A DNA stretch of 64,000 bases from NCBI RefSeq assembly GCF_002197665.1, contig NZ_NBBJ01000002.1:124001-188000 (forward strand), read 5' to 3'. A program made the position numbers and the translations under genes. This document shows, one piece after another, positions 18,106 to 26,636 of this stretch (positions within the stretch are counted from its first letter, which is position 1; the number at the start of each line of letters is the position of its first letter). Below the pieces are notes generated by a model. That model was not told where the DNA came from. It saw only the letters and a list, made by a program, of their open reading frames with translations, and did not search any database. This stretch comes from Sphingomonas mucosissima. Its GTDB lineage: Bacteria > Pseudomonadota > Alphaproteobacteria > Sphingomonadales > Sphingomonadaceae.

Positions 18106-18148
18106 CGGCGGCGGATCGTTGCGGATTTACCGCAACGATCCGCCGCCG
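18106..18148 (-). terminator. Strong 19-bp hairpin after the M10 protease gene
   Basis: A perfect inverted repeat of 19 pairs (18106-18124 with 18130-18148) around an ATTTA loop, ten bases after the protease stop on the minus strand. The minus-strand tail TTTCCGTTTGT is moderately T-rich. It should separate the protease transcript from phoH downstream. The stem is longer than most terminators in this window. Confidence 0.7.
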
Positions 18149-18157
18149 GCCGTTAAA

Positions 18158-20296
18158 TCATACTAAAACGCAGTGAAGCGACTCCAGCGAATGCATCGAA
18201 GCCGAGGGCGCGTAGAAGAGCGCAAGGTCGAAGCTTCCACCCGCCGCAGCACCGCTGCCGGCTCCCCCACCATTGGCCGCTACCGACCCACCGGCCAGAC
18301 GCATGTCGCTTAGATCAAAGGCATTGGCATTCAAGCTGGACAGGCCCTCGCTGGTGCTTGGCGCGAACAGCTCCGCGCCGGACGCCGGCGCGAATGGAAC
18401 TGGCGCCTCATAGACGCGTCCGGCGGCAAAGGCGCTGGTCACAGGAGCGCTGATCCCAGGCGTGTCGCCAGCATAGCCGTAATAGAACAAGCCGTTTTTT
18501 TCACCCAGGAACTCAATGCCGCCACCGGCATCGAAGTTCTGCAGGAGAACGCGCGATCCTGTATCCCGATCGAGCACCAGCGTGCCCGTGCTGCCGACAC
18601 GAATGATGCCGTCATTGTTCGGATCGGCAAGCGCCCGATCAGTGACGATCACGTCGTCGCGCCCGAAGTCGGTGATACGATCGATCCCGGTGCTGCCATT
18701 GGCGAACTTGAAGACGAATGTGTCTCCACCACCGCCGCCGGTCAGGCGATCATCGCCCTTCCCGCCTTCCAGGATGTTCGCGGCCGAATTGCCGCTCAGT
18801 CGATCGGCAAAGGTCGATCCGATCACACCCTCGATATTGGTGTAGCGGTCACCGCCCGCGCCGGCGGAACCCATGCCGCTATTCAGCGACACGGTGACGT
18901 CCGTGGTTGCGGTTTCGTAGCTTACGGTGTCGGTGCCGGCGCCGCCGTCCACGCGGTTTGCCACGCTGTTCACCACGATAAGATCATCGCCGCCACCGCC
19001 TACGGCGTTCTCAATCACCGTTCCGTAGGCGATCGAGATATTGTCGGTGAACAGGCCGTTCTCGAGACCGAGTTCCTCGCGTAGCTGGAGATAGAAGTCG
19101 AATTGCGCCTGGGTGCGCGGCGCAAAGCCAAGGGCGGCGCGATTGGCGTTTACTTCCTCAAGCGTCGGAAATTCGATCACGCCGCCGCCAGACGAGAAGG
19201 CACCCTCGTTCAGATCGATGATCGACGGCGTGTCCCAGCCCGAGAAGTTGAGCGTGTCGCGCCCACCCGCATCCCAAATCGTAACGATCGGCCGCGTGTT
19301 CAGCGTGAAGTCGTATGCGGCCCGGTCGGCGTTGGAATTGAAGCCGTAGGTGGTGTTTCCGGTGCGCGTGGTCGTGTCGACGCCATAGATGGCCTGAATC
19401 GCGGCAATGTCATGGACCAGCGGCGTTGCCGCATACGCGAAGTTCGCCAGCGTGAAATCAACGTGCTGGGCGCCCGTTTCATAAGCGTCGAAATAGCTCA
19501 TGATCGAATATTGCCGGGAGTCCTGCGCAAAGGCAGCGTCGTTCGCGTAGGTGATCGGATCAGGCTCGCCGTCGCCATCATTGTCGTCGAGCGCGTCATA
19601 ATCGCCCGGATGACTCAGACCGAGTGCGTGGCCGATCTCATGGATCATTGTGGTCACGGCATAGTAGCTATTCCCGACCGGAGAAAAATTAGAAGAAACG
19701 AAGCCATCGATCCAGACGTCGCCGCTGATCCGCCCGATTTCGGAGAAGTCGTAAGTGGTCTGATAAGATTGATCATAGATGTTGCCGAACGGCAGATAGG
19801 CATAGGCCTGTGCGCCGCCCGTGTCGGTGTTGCCGAAGTTGATATCGGCATCGAAGGATTTCGTTTCCCGAAACGAGATGCCGATTAGGTCATCCCACAA
19901 GCCCATTGACGTTCGGGCAATGTGCCGCTGCTGAGCATTGAAAGCGGAAAATGTATCGCGCATAGCCTCGGAAAAGAGATCGTCGCCGGTTGCGTTGACA
20001 TAGTAGCTGTTGGAAATTTCCGCGAAGTTCTTCCAGAAACCGAAGTTCAGGACTCCGTCGCTCAGCTCGCCGTAATTGTTGGTGTACCAGTCATAGCCGG
20101 TCCGGTTCAGGTTGGCAGAAATGGTCCCGACTTCCCAGATCGGCTTACCGGCATAGGTGCCGCCAGCGTTCGGATCGATCGATCCGAAGTCCACGTATCG
20201 TCCGTCGTCCCAAATCTTACCGTCCGGGTGCGTACCGCCACTGGTACATGCCGGGCACTGGCAAATCACGTTAACGGGTGCGTCCACAGTTGCCAT
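18158..20296 (-). CDS. M10 (serralysin-like) RTX metalloprotease
   Basis: 712 residues, secreted-type protease without an N-terminal signal peptide. The zinc site HEIGHALGLSHP lies at residues 219-230, followed by the Met-turn SIMSYFD, both diagnostic of the serralysin branch of metzincins. A C-terminal serralysin/RTX region (about 435-560) contains GGGGDDLIV, GGAGTDTVSY and GGKGDDRLTGGGGGDTF calcium-binding repeats. Such proteins usually leave by a type I secretion system; no T1SS genes are visible nearby. Unusual features are an N-terminal CQCPAC cluster (residues 12-17), a Gly/Ala-rich 120-residue tail ending CVLV, and clearly lower GC than its neighbours. It interrupts miaB-phoH. Confidence 0.92.
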   Translation of the reverse strand: MATVDAPVNVICQCPACTSGGTHPDGKIWDDGRYVDFGSIDPNAGGTYAGKPIWEVGTISANLNRTGYDWYTNNYGELSDGVLNFGFWKNFAEISNSYYVNATGDDLFSEAMRDTFSAFNAQQRHIARTSMGLWDDLIGISFRETKSFDADINFGNTDTGGAQAYAYLPFGNIYDQSYQTTYDFSEIGRISGDVWIDGFVSSNFSPVGNSYYAVTTMIHEIGHALGLSHPGDYDALDDNDGDGEPDPITYANDAAFAQDSRQYSIMSYFDAYETGAQHVDFTLANFAYAATPLVHDIAAIQAIYGVDTTTRTGNTTYGFNSNADRAAYDFTLNTRPIVTIWDAGGRDTLNFSGWDTPSIIDLNEGAFSSGGGVIEFPTLEEVNANRAALGFAPRTQAQFDFYLQLREELGLENGLFTDNISIAYGTVIENAVGGGGDDLIVVNSVANRVDGGAGTDTVSYETATTDVTVSLNSGMGSAGAGGDRYTNIEGVIGSTFADRLSGNSAANILEGGKGDDRLTGGGGGDTFVFKFANGSTGIDRITDFGRDDVIVTDRALADPNNDGIIRVGSTGTLVLDRDTGSRVLLQNFDAGGGIEFLGEKNGLFYYGYAGDTPGISAPVTSAFAAGRVYEAPVPFAPASGAELFAPSTSEGLSSLNANAFDLSDMRLAGGSVAANGGGAGSGAAAGGSFDLALFYAPSASMHSLESLHCVLV

Positions 20297-20307
20297 TTGA
20301 TGGTCCT

Positions 20308-20370
20308 CCCTGTTTCTTCAGACAGGGTCGCGCTCAACCAACGCCATCATCCTGCCGGTCGGAAGACCGG
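20308..20370 (-). promoter_or_regulatory. Two hairpins in the leader of the M10 protease
   Basis: On the minus strand upstream of the protease start (20296), CCGGTC/GACCGG with a four-base loop (20355-20370) is followed by CCCTGT/ACAGGG (20308-20327). The second stem abuts the ribosome-binding sequence AGGGAGGACC, so folding could affect translation initiation. No known riboswitch or sRNA family was recognised. Confidence 0.4.
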
Positions 20371-20495
20371 TCACCGAACATCCAGGAGGTCATCGACCAA
20401 GCGCGACGAGGACCTTCAGAATACGGAAATGCTGGCGTCGATCGCGGCTCCTGTCTGCTCTCCTGGCCGCAGCCTCTCGCTTCTTTCGATAGCTG

Positions 20496-21818
20496 TCAAC
20501 AACTTGTCTTCGTCGGCGAAGCCGGATTGAATATTGCTGTCAGTGAGTTGGGTCCAGCATGGGTCAGACAAACCGAAATCAGGTCGCCAATCTTGTGCGC
20601 TCCCGAAAGAAGGACCGATTGCAACCAGGGCGATTTGCCCAGCATCTGGCCCGGTAGCTTGCCTTCGCGCTCGATCAGAACCTCGCACGTCCGGCCTACC
20701 GATGCTTCGTTAAACGCCAGCTGATCGCGGTTAAGCGCCCCTTGCAATTGTTGAAGGCGCGCGCTCATCACCTCCTCGGGGATGTGATCGGCGATGTCGG
20801 CCGCCGGCGTGCCGGGCCGCGGGCTGTACTTGAAGCTGAACGCCTGCGCATAGCCGACTTCGTTCACCAGCCGGATGGTTTCTTCAAACTCGGCATCGGT
20901 CTCGCCAGGGAAGCCGACGATGAAATCGCCGGAAAGGGCGATGTCGGGCCGAGCAGCGCGCACCCGATCGAGCAAGCGAAGGTACGAGTCGCGGCTATGG
21001 CTGCGATTCATTGCCTTGAGCACCCGGTCGCTGCCCGCTTGCACCGGCAGGTGGAGGAACGGCATCAGGCTTTCGACGTCGCGGTGTGCGTCGATCAGCC
21101 CCTGCGCCATGTCATTGGGGTGACTGGTCGTGTAACGGATACGCGCCAGCCCAGGGATGCGGTCCAGCGTACGGATCAGATCATGCAGGCCGCGGCCGTC
21201 GCCATCGGTCCATGCATTGACGTTCTGGCCGAGCAGCGTGATCTCGCGTGCGCCGGCATCGACCAGCGCCTTGGCCTCGTCCACAATCGCCGCGAAGGGC
21301 CGGCTCACCTCGGCGCCACGCGTGTACGGCACGACGCAATAGGTGCAGAATTTGTCGCATCCCTCCTGCACGGTGAGGAAAGCGCTTGGGCCAACCTTGC
21401 GCCGGGCGGGCAGGGCGCCGAACTTCGATGCGGCCGGCATATCAGTATCAAGCGCGGCCGTGCCCGCGACGGCCTCCGCCACCAGCCGCGGCAGGTTGTG
21501 ATAAGCTTGCGGGCCGACAACCACGTCCACCTTGGCGCGGCGCACGATCTCCTCACCCTCCGCCTGGGCCACGCAGCCGGCCACCGCGATCATCGGTGCG
21601 CGGCCGTGCTTGCGCAGCCGGCCGATGTCGGAGAACACCTTTTCGGTGGCCCTTTCGCGGATATGGCAGGTGTTCAGCACCACCAGATCCGCGTCATTGG
21701 CGTCCGCGGTGGGGATCATGCCCTCGGCGGTCATCAACTCCGCCATGCGTTCGCCGTCGTAGACGTTCATCTGGCAGCCGAAGGATTTGACGGCAAAGGT
21801 TTTTGGTGCTGGCTTCAT
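20496..21818 (-). CDS. miaB: tRNA-2-methylthio-N6-dimethylallyladenosine synthase MiaB
   Basis: 440 residues from the ATG at 21818 ([25 protein letters not shown]). The UPF0004 domain has cysteines at residue 15 and in [11 protein letters not shown]. The radical-SAM domain has CDKFCTYC (CxxxCxxC), and a C-terminal TRAM domain has GKSPWLQSV and GPNSLTA. The enzyme adds the methylthio group to i6A37 of tRNAs. The last dozen residues ([12 protein letters not shown]) go beyond the usual end, and the final 45 codons are less GC-rich than the rest, coinciding with the junction to the inserted protease gene. Confidence 0.94.
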   Translation of the reverse strand: MKPAPKTFAVKSFGCQMNVYDGERMAELMTAEGMIPTADANDADLVVLNTCHIRERATEKVFSDIGRLRKHGRAPMIAVAGCVAQAEGEEIVRRAKVDVVVGPQAYHNLPRLVAEAVAGTAALDTDMPAASKFGALPARRKVGPSAFLTVQEGCDKFCTYCVVPYTRGAEVSRPFAAIVDEAKALVDAGAREITLLGQNVNAWTDGDGRGLHDLIRTLDRIPGLARIRYTTSHPNDMAQGLIDAHRDVESLMPFLHLPVQAGSDRVLKAMNRSHSRDSYLRLLDRVRAARPDIALSGDFIVGFPGETDAEFEETIRLVNEVGYAQAFSFKYSPRPGTPAADIADHIPEEVMSARLQQLQGALNRDQLAFNEASVGRTCEVLIEREGKLPGQMLGKSPWLQSVLLSGAHKIGDLISVCLTHAGPNSLTAIFNPASPTKTSC

Positions 21819-21846
21819 GGGGCTGCGCCTATAGCGGAGGCGAGCC

Positions 21847-22563
21847 CTATCCGCCACCGGCGGCCGTGATCCGCGCCCGCGCCTCCGCGGCGATCGCCTT
21901 GCGCCCCGAGAAGTCGCGCGGATCGAATGGTTCGCAGAAATGGACGGTAGCGGCAAAGCTGCCGCGTCTGCCTAGCACGCGCCGCGCATGCGCCGTGCCC
22001 GGCTCGTCACCCACCCAGGCAAGCTCCGTCGTCGCTGCGCCGTAATCCACGCGCACGGGCTGAACCATCACGCCGGGCGGGGGCGGATCGAGCACCGCCA
22101 GCAGCGCGGCTTTGAAGGGGAGCAGTGCTTTCCCGTCTCCCGTGGTGCCTTCGGGAAAGATCGTGATTGCCCAGGCCTCCGCCAAGGCCTCGCGCAAGGC
22201 GTTGATCTGGTCGGCCACTGCCATGCGCTCCTCGCGGCGGACGAAGATCGTGCCGTTCAGCGTGCAGAGCCATCCCACCAGCGGCACGGTGCTCAGCTCC
22301 GCCTTGGCTACGAACGCGCTGCCGCTGCGTCCCGCAAGGATCGGAATGTCCATCCAGCTCAGGTGATTGGACACGAACACCACGTCACGGCGCAGCGGTG
22401 CGCCGATGGTTCGGCGCCGCGCGCCGATGATCCGCGCGACACTGCCCAAGAACCACTTTGGCCACGGCGACGGCAAGCGCAGCAGCCGCCAGAGCAGGTG
22501 CAAGGGAAGGGCGAGTAGCAGCGCCAGTACCAGCGCCGCCACCCGCAATGTCACCCGGATCAA
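21847..22563 (-). CDS. plsC: Lysophospholipid acyltransferase (PlsC family)
   Basis: 238 residues. One N-terminal membrane segment is followed by the acyltransferase motifs [13 protein letters not shown] (NHxSxxD, about residue 66) and [16 protein letters not shown] (FPEGT, about 139). It transfers acyl chains to 1-acyl-sn-glycerol-3-phosphate or a related lysolipid at the inner membrane. It starts with TTG at 22563, overlapping the stop of the upstream MFS gene as TTGA, which implies translational coupling. It ends 28 bases before the miaB start. Confidence 0.88.
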   Translation of the reverse strand: MIRVTLRVAALVLALLLALPLHLLWRLLRLPSPWPKWFLGSVARIIGARRRTIGAPLRRDVVFVSNHLSWMDIPILAGRSGSAFVAKAELSTVPLVGWLCTLNGTIFVRREERMAVADQINALREALAEAWAITIFPEGTTGDGKALLPFKAALLAVLDPPPPGVMVQPVRVDYGAATTELAWVGDEPGTAHARRVLGRRGSFAATVHFCEPFDPRDFSGRKAIAAEARARITAAGGG

Positions 22564-24119
22564 CTGAAATCGGTCTCACCTGCGGCGCGCGCGCGATCCT
22601 CGCGGCTGGCCTCGGCCGCCGGAACGAGCCGGAAGGCGGCGATCGCGGCGGCAAGCGTGATCGGCGTGGTGACGAGGAGCGACAGCATGCCGGTGGACAG
22701 GCTGCCGGTCAGCGAGGACACCCGGCCCGCGAGATACGGCCCCATGGCAAGGCCGAGCAGCGTCGTGCCGATGAAATAGGTCGCGGTCGCGGCGCCGCGC
22801 ATGCGTGGAAGCACCAGATCCTGCGTGGTTGCTGCCGAATTGCCGAGGCCCCAGCTGGCGGTAAACTGCGCCACGAAGAGGCAGGCGTAAAGAACGATTG
22901 GCGTGTCGGCGGTGAAGCCGATCGCCAGAAAGGGAACGGGGACCACAGCGCCCAGCGCCACCATGATCAAGCGCCCGCCAGCATGCCTTTGCCGCAGCCT
23001 GTCTCCCATGACGCCCCCAAAGGTGACGCCCAGAAAACCGGAAACCGCGCCCATGCCGCCGAGGATCAGCCCAGCCTCCGCCGGTGTGACACCCAATTCG
23101 CGCATCGCATAAGGCGCCGCCCAGAAGCCGGCGGCATAGCTCAGGAAAGCGTTCAGCCCGTACGCCACGACGGTGCACAGGAAAGCCGGCGTGCCGACGA
23201 TCAGCGCAAAGGTGGGCGCATCGCGCAGGCGCAGCGCACTTGCCCAGGAGAAAACGGCATAACAGCCGATGCCAACCGCCGCCCACTGCGGCAAGGGCTC
23301 GCCAAAGGCGACAAGAAGCGCCACCGCTCCGATCGTAACGGCGGCTGCGACAAGGTTCCACAGCAGGGTGCGCGTGCCCTGGCGAGCAGCGCCGATCAGC
23401 GTGAACGGCGGAACGATCGTCAACAGTTCTTCGAAAAACACCTTGAAGGGTGCCGGGTGCGGCGGCTGCGCCAAACCTTCGGAAAGCCCACGTACCGGTT
23501 CACGGAGCGTGGCGATCCAGATCGCGAAGATGATGCCGGGCAAGCCGACCGCGAGAAAGGCTGCCTGCCATCCCGCCAGCCCGAACGGGCCGCCGTCCGG
23601 ATAGGCAGCGTTCCAGCTTTGGACGATCAGACCGCCGATGAAGAGCGATATACCCGCGCCGACATAGATACCGGCCGAATAGATCGACAGGGCGGTGCCG
23701 CGCAGCTTCTTCGGAAAATAGTCCGAGATCAGCGAATACGCGGACGGACTGGCCGTTGCTTCACCGATGCCGACCCCGATGCGGGCCGCGGCAAGCTGAC
23801 CGCCCGTGCGCGAGAGCCCGGACAGCGCCGTCATCGTCGACCAAAGCGCAAGTCCCACGCTAATCAGGCGGACGCGGTGCCAGCTATCGGCGAGCCGCCC
23901 CAGCGGAATGCCGAACAGCGCGTAGAACACGCCAAAGGCGGTGCCGTAGAGGAAGCCCAGGTCTTCATCGCGAAGGTTCAAGTCGCGCTTGATGTCTTCG
24001 GCCAGGATGGAAATCACCTGCCGGTCGATGAAGTTGAGGATATACACCACGAACAGGATGGAAAGTACGTACCAGGCATAGCCGGTGGCGCGATATTCGC
24101 CGTCCGCGGTCGTGTTCAT
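22560..24119 (-). CDS. MFS transporter
   Basis: 519 residues from the ATG at 24119, with GGGGG six bases upstream; an ATG two codons earlier is too close to that site. About twelve membrane helices. The family signature between TM2 and TM3 reads GIPLGRLADSWHRVRLISVGLALWS, and FIDRQVISI in TM1 resembles the spinster/hexuronate-like branch of MFS carriers. The substrate is unknown. The downstream plsC is coupled by a 4-base overlap, which hints at a lipid- or lysolipid-related substrate, but that is only context. Confidence 0.85.
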   Translation of the reverse strand: MNTTADGEYRATGYAWYVLSILFVVYILNFIDRQVISILAEDIKRDLNLRDEDLGFLYGTAFGVFYALFGIPLGRLADSWHRVRLISVGLALWSTMTALSGLSRTGGQLAAARIGVGIGEATASPSAYSLISDYFPKKLRGTALSIYSAGIYVGAGISLFIGGLIVQSWNAAYPDGGPFGLAGWQAAFLAVGLPGIIFAIWIATLREPVRGLSEGLAQPPHPAPFKVFFEELLTIVPPFTLIGAARQGTRTLLWNLVAAAVTIGAVALLVAFGEPLPQWAAVGIGCYAVFSWASALRLRDAPTFALIVGTPAFLCTVVAYGLNAFLSYAAGFWAAPYAMRELGVTPAEAGLILGGMGAVSGFLGVTFGGVMGDRLRQRHAGGRLIMVALGAVVPVPFLAIGFTADTPIVLYACLFVAQFTASWGLGNSAATTQDLVLPRMRGAATATYFIGTTLLGLAMGPYLAGRVSSLTGSLSTGMLSLLVTTPITLAAAIAAFRLVPAAEASREDRARAAGETDFS

Positions 24120-24162
24120 CCTCATCCCCCATGCGGCTGTTCGGGACGGGCGTAACAGACGA

Positions 24163-24705
24163 TCAATCCAGGGGCCAGCGGGCGATTGGCTCGTAACTGG
24201 CGCCGCTTCGCCCGAGATGGCTTTCGTACAAAACAAGGTGATGGACCGCGAAAGGTTCGCTTGTCAGGCTCGCGTGCCGCGCGAGCGACGCTTCCACTTC
24301 CGGTTCCAACTGAAGTCCGCGGGCAATGCGCGCCAGCGTGACATGCGGCAGATAGGCGCGTCGCTCGGGTTCGAGGCCCACGCGCACCAACGCCTGATCG
24401 ACCTTGCGATGCAGCGCCGCCAGCGGTTCTGGCGGCACTATCCCGGCCCAGAGCGCTTCGGTGCGCCCGCGCTGGCCAAACCGCCCGACGCCCGAGATCG
24501 CGACGGTGGGCGCCGACGCTTGGATGGCGCCTAGTGCGGCAGCCACGTCTTCGGCCATGGGTCGATCCACCGCGCCAATGAAGCGCAGGGTCACATGCAG
24601 TTGGTCATCATCCTGCCACCGTGCGCCAGCGATCCCGTCCATCACATCGGCAAGCGCGTCCCGGATAGCGGGAGGCGGGCGAAGCGCGACGAACAGGCGA
24701 TGCAT
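24163..24705 (-). CDS. thpR: RNA 2',3'-cyclic phosphodiesterase ThpR
   Basis: 180 residues from the ATG at 24705 (MHRLFVALRPPPAIRDAL). Both catalytic HxTx motifs of the 2H phosphoesterase family are present: HVTLRFIG (about residue 40) and HVTLARIA (about 124). ThpR/LigT opens 2',3'-cyclic phosphates in RNA and can ligate tRNA halves in vitro. It is divergent from the Bax-inhibitor gene, with 119 bases shared promoter region. Confidence 0.92.
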   Translation of the reverse strand: MHRLFVALRPPPAIRDALADVMDGIAGARWQDDDQLHVTLRFIGAVDRPMAEDVAAALGAIQASAPTVAISGVGRFGQRGRTEALWAGIVPPEPLAALHRKVDQALVRVGLEPERRAYLPHVTLARIARGLQLEPEVEASLARHASLTSEPFAVHHLVLYESHLGRSGASYEPIARWPLD

Positions 24706-24750
24706 CGGCGATTTTCCATTGTGACGAACTGTTGCACGCCCTGCGCGAAC

Positions 24751-24779
24751 TTGAACTTTAGCGTCCCGCACGCAATATT
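24751..24779 (+). promoter_or_regulatory. Candidate promoter of the Bax-inhibitor-1 gene
   Basis: TTGAAC (24751-24756), a 17-base spacer and AATATT (24774-24779), 45 bases before the start codon at 24825. The spacing is ideal; the -10 match is weak. Confidence 0.4.
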
Positions 24780-24824
24780 CACAGGTGTATCCGGCCAATT
24801 GCCGGACGAAGGAGTGAATCGACA

Positions 24825-25571
24825 ATGGCCAACTGGTCCGACCCCCGTCCGACCGCGAGCGCGTTCGGCGCGAGCGTACCGGGCACGCGCGGCACCGCTT
24901 ATGATGCGGGCCTGCGCAAGTACATGCTGTCTGTCTATAACTACATGGCATCCGGCGTGCTCCTCACTGGCATCGTCGCGCTGCTGTTCGCCAGTGGCGG
25001 GCGTGAAAGCCTGGCGGCGCAGATCTTCATGGCGCCGGGCATCCTGAAATACGTCATCATGTTCTCGCCGCTGGCGTTCGTCATGGTGCTGAGCTTTGGC
25101 ATCAATCGACTGTCGACCGGTGCAGCGCAGGCGATCTTCTGGACGTTTGCGGCCGTCATGGGCATGTCGATGTCGACGATTTTCCTCGTCTACACCGGCA
25201 GCTCGATCGCCACGACCTTCTTTGCCACCGCAGTCGCGTTCCTGTCGCTGAGCGTTTACGGCTACACGACGAAGCGTAATCTGCAGGCGTTCGGCACGTT
25301 CCTGATCATGGGCGTTGTCGGCCTGATCGTCGCTTCGCTGCTCAACCTGTGGATGCAGAGCTCGGCGCTGCAGATGGGCATCAGTGCGATCGGCGTGCTG
25401 CTGTTCGCCGGCCTGACCGCTTATGACACACAGCGTATCAAGCTGATGTACGAGCATGTTGCCGGCACGGACATGATGGGCAAGGCGATCATCATGGGCG
25501 CGCTGTCGCTGTACCTTGATTTCATCAACATGTTCCAGTTCCTGCTCTCGTTCCTCGGTAGCCGCGAATAA
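24825..25571 (+). CDS. Bax inhibitor-1/YccA family membrane protein
   Basis: 248 residues with a hydrophilic N-terminus (about 1-38) and seven hydrophobic segments, the BI-1/YccA topology. YNYMASGVLLTGIVALL, GLTAYDTQRIKLMYEH and the ending ALSLYLDFINMFQFLLSFLGSRE match alphaproteobacterial BI-1 proteins. The latter carries the aspartates that gate calcium or proton leak in the bacterial homologue BsYetJ. YccA also modulates FtsH. RBS GAAGGAG precedes the ATG, and a strong terminator follows directly. Confidence 0.93.
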   Translation: MANWSDPRPTASAFGASVPGTRGTAYDAGLRKYMLSVYNYMASGVLLTGIVALLFASGGRESLAAQIFMAPGILKYVIMFSPLAFVMVLSFGINRLSTGAAQAIFWTFAAVMGMSMSTIFLVYTGSSIATTFFATAVAFLSLSVYGYTTKRNLQAFGTFLIMGVVGLIVASLLNLWMQSSALQMGISAIGVLLFAGLTAYDTQRIKLMYEHVAGTDMMGKAIIMGALSLYLDFINMFQFLLSFLGSRE

Positions 25572-25594
25572 GCGGCGACGAGGCTGAGACATGA

Positions 25595-25629
25595 GGCTCG
25601 GCGGGGAAACCCGCCGGGCCTTTTCTTTT
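25595..25629 (+). terminator. Rho-independent terminator
   Basis: GGCTCGGCGGG pairs with CCCGCCGGGCC (11 pairs, one T-G) around a GAAA loop, followed by TTTTCTTTT. It lies 24 bases after the Bax-inhibitor stop. One of the two clearest terminators in the window. Confidence 0.93.
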
Positions 25630-25754
25630 GTCATCCATGCGCTTGTTCGGAGCGGCAGTGCGCCGGCTCCATCAGCGGCTCGAATGCCGCCCACGAAGCG
25701 GCTATCGACAACAACGGCGGCGATAACCGACTGCCAACCCGCCAGGAGCGAGCA

Positions 25755-26543
25755 ATGCGGCTCTCGATCGATGTCCATCTCGATTACGCCTTCCCCGAGC
25801 CGGCAGACGTCCTGTTGCAGATCGAGGCTGCCGCGCTGCCCGACCAGCGGATCGAATCCGAATCGCTGGTAATTTATTCCGATAACCCGATCCGCGCCGT
25901 GGCGGGTGAGGAAGGCATCGGGCAGCGGTGCTGGGCGCGCGCGGACCAGCGGCTGATGGCCGATTACCGCGCCGTAATCACTGTCGAGCGGCCGGTGGTT
26001 AATCTGGCTCAGCTTGCGCCCACCCCCGTTCGGTTGCTGCCGCCCGAAACCGTCGGCTACCTTCTGCCGAGCCGATATTGTGAGTCCGACCGGTTCGAGC
26101 ATTTCGTCCGGCGGCAGTTTGCCGGTTTGTCGGGCGGCGCGCTGGCGGTGGCTCTGATCGATTGGGTGCGAGGCGCGCTGGAATATAGTTCGGCGGCGAC
26201 GCAGTTACGTGGCGGTGCGCTGACCACCTTTGCCGAGCGCCGCGGCGTCTGTCGGGACTACGCCCATCTGCTCGTGGCGCTGGCGCGGGCGGCGGAGATC
26301 CCCGCGCGCTGCGTCGCCGTCTACGCACCCGGCGTCGACCCGCCCGACTTCCACGCCGCAGCGGAACTATGGCTGGCTGGCGCTTGGCATCTCGTTGATG
26401 CGACTGGAATGGCCAATAGCGCGGATATGGTGCGAGTAGCCGTTGGCCGCGATGCCACCGACATCGCTTTCATGACGATTTTCGGCACTGCGTTCTTGTT
26501 TGCGCAAACGGTGGTGGTTCGCCGGTTGGACGCGCAATCATGA
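25755..26543 (+). CDS. Transglutaminase-like domain protein
   Basis: 262 residues. An N-terminal beta domain (about 1-130) is followed by a transglutaminase-like core. Catalytic Cys lies in RRGVCRDYAHLLVALARAAEIPARCVAVYA (about 160), His in PPDFHAAAELWLAGAWHLVDATG (about 200) and Asp in the same stretch. Bacterial members are usually proteases or amidases of unknown substrate rather than cross-linkers, and are often paired with alpha-E/circularly permuted ATP-grasp genes; those are not seen here. No signal peptide, so cytoplasmic. Confidence 0.85.
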   Translation: MRLSIDVHLDYAFPEPADVLLQIEAAALPDQRIESESLVIYSDNPIRAVAGEEGIGQRCWARADQRLMADYRAVITVERPVVNLAQLAPTPVRLLPPETVGYLLPSRYCESDRFEHFVRRQFAGLSGGALAVALIDWVRGALEYSSAATQLRGGALTTFAERRGVCRDYAHLLVALARAAEIPARCVAVYAPGVDPPDFHAAAELWLAGAWHLVDATGMANSADMVRVAVGRDATDIAFMTIFGTAFLFAQTVVVRRLDAQS

Positions 26544-26584
26544 AAGCCGGGCACGAAGCCAGACGGATCCCGAATGATGATCAA

Positions 26585-26610
26585 GGAACACCGACCCTTC
26601 GTTGATCGTT
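26585..26610 (+). promoter_or_regulatory. EcfG (general stress response) promoter
   Basis: GGAAC (26585-26589), a 17-base spacer and CGTT (26607-26610). This matches the GGAAC-N16/17-CGTT consensus of the alphaproteobacterial general stress sigma factor EcfG. It is 27 bases before the start of the small hydrophilic gene at 26637, so the transcript would have a leader of about 20 bases that includes GAAGGAG. Confidence 0.72.
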
Positions 26611-26636
26611 GAGGTTCCGTTTCGAAGGAGATGGGC

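Noticed and set aside
19103..19888. Antisense frame opposite the M10 protease
   Set aside because: The protease strand carries the zinc site and Met-turn; the antisense product is low-information.
22458..24155. Antisense frame of 565 codons opposite the MFS gene
   Set aside because: Arg/Ala/Gln-rich, hydrophilic translation without domain or RBS; the opposite strand encodes a clear 12-helix transporter.
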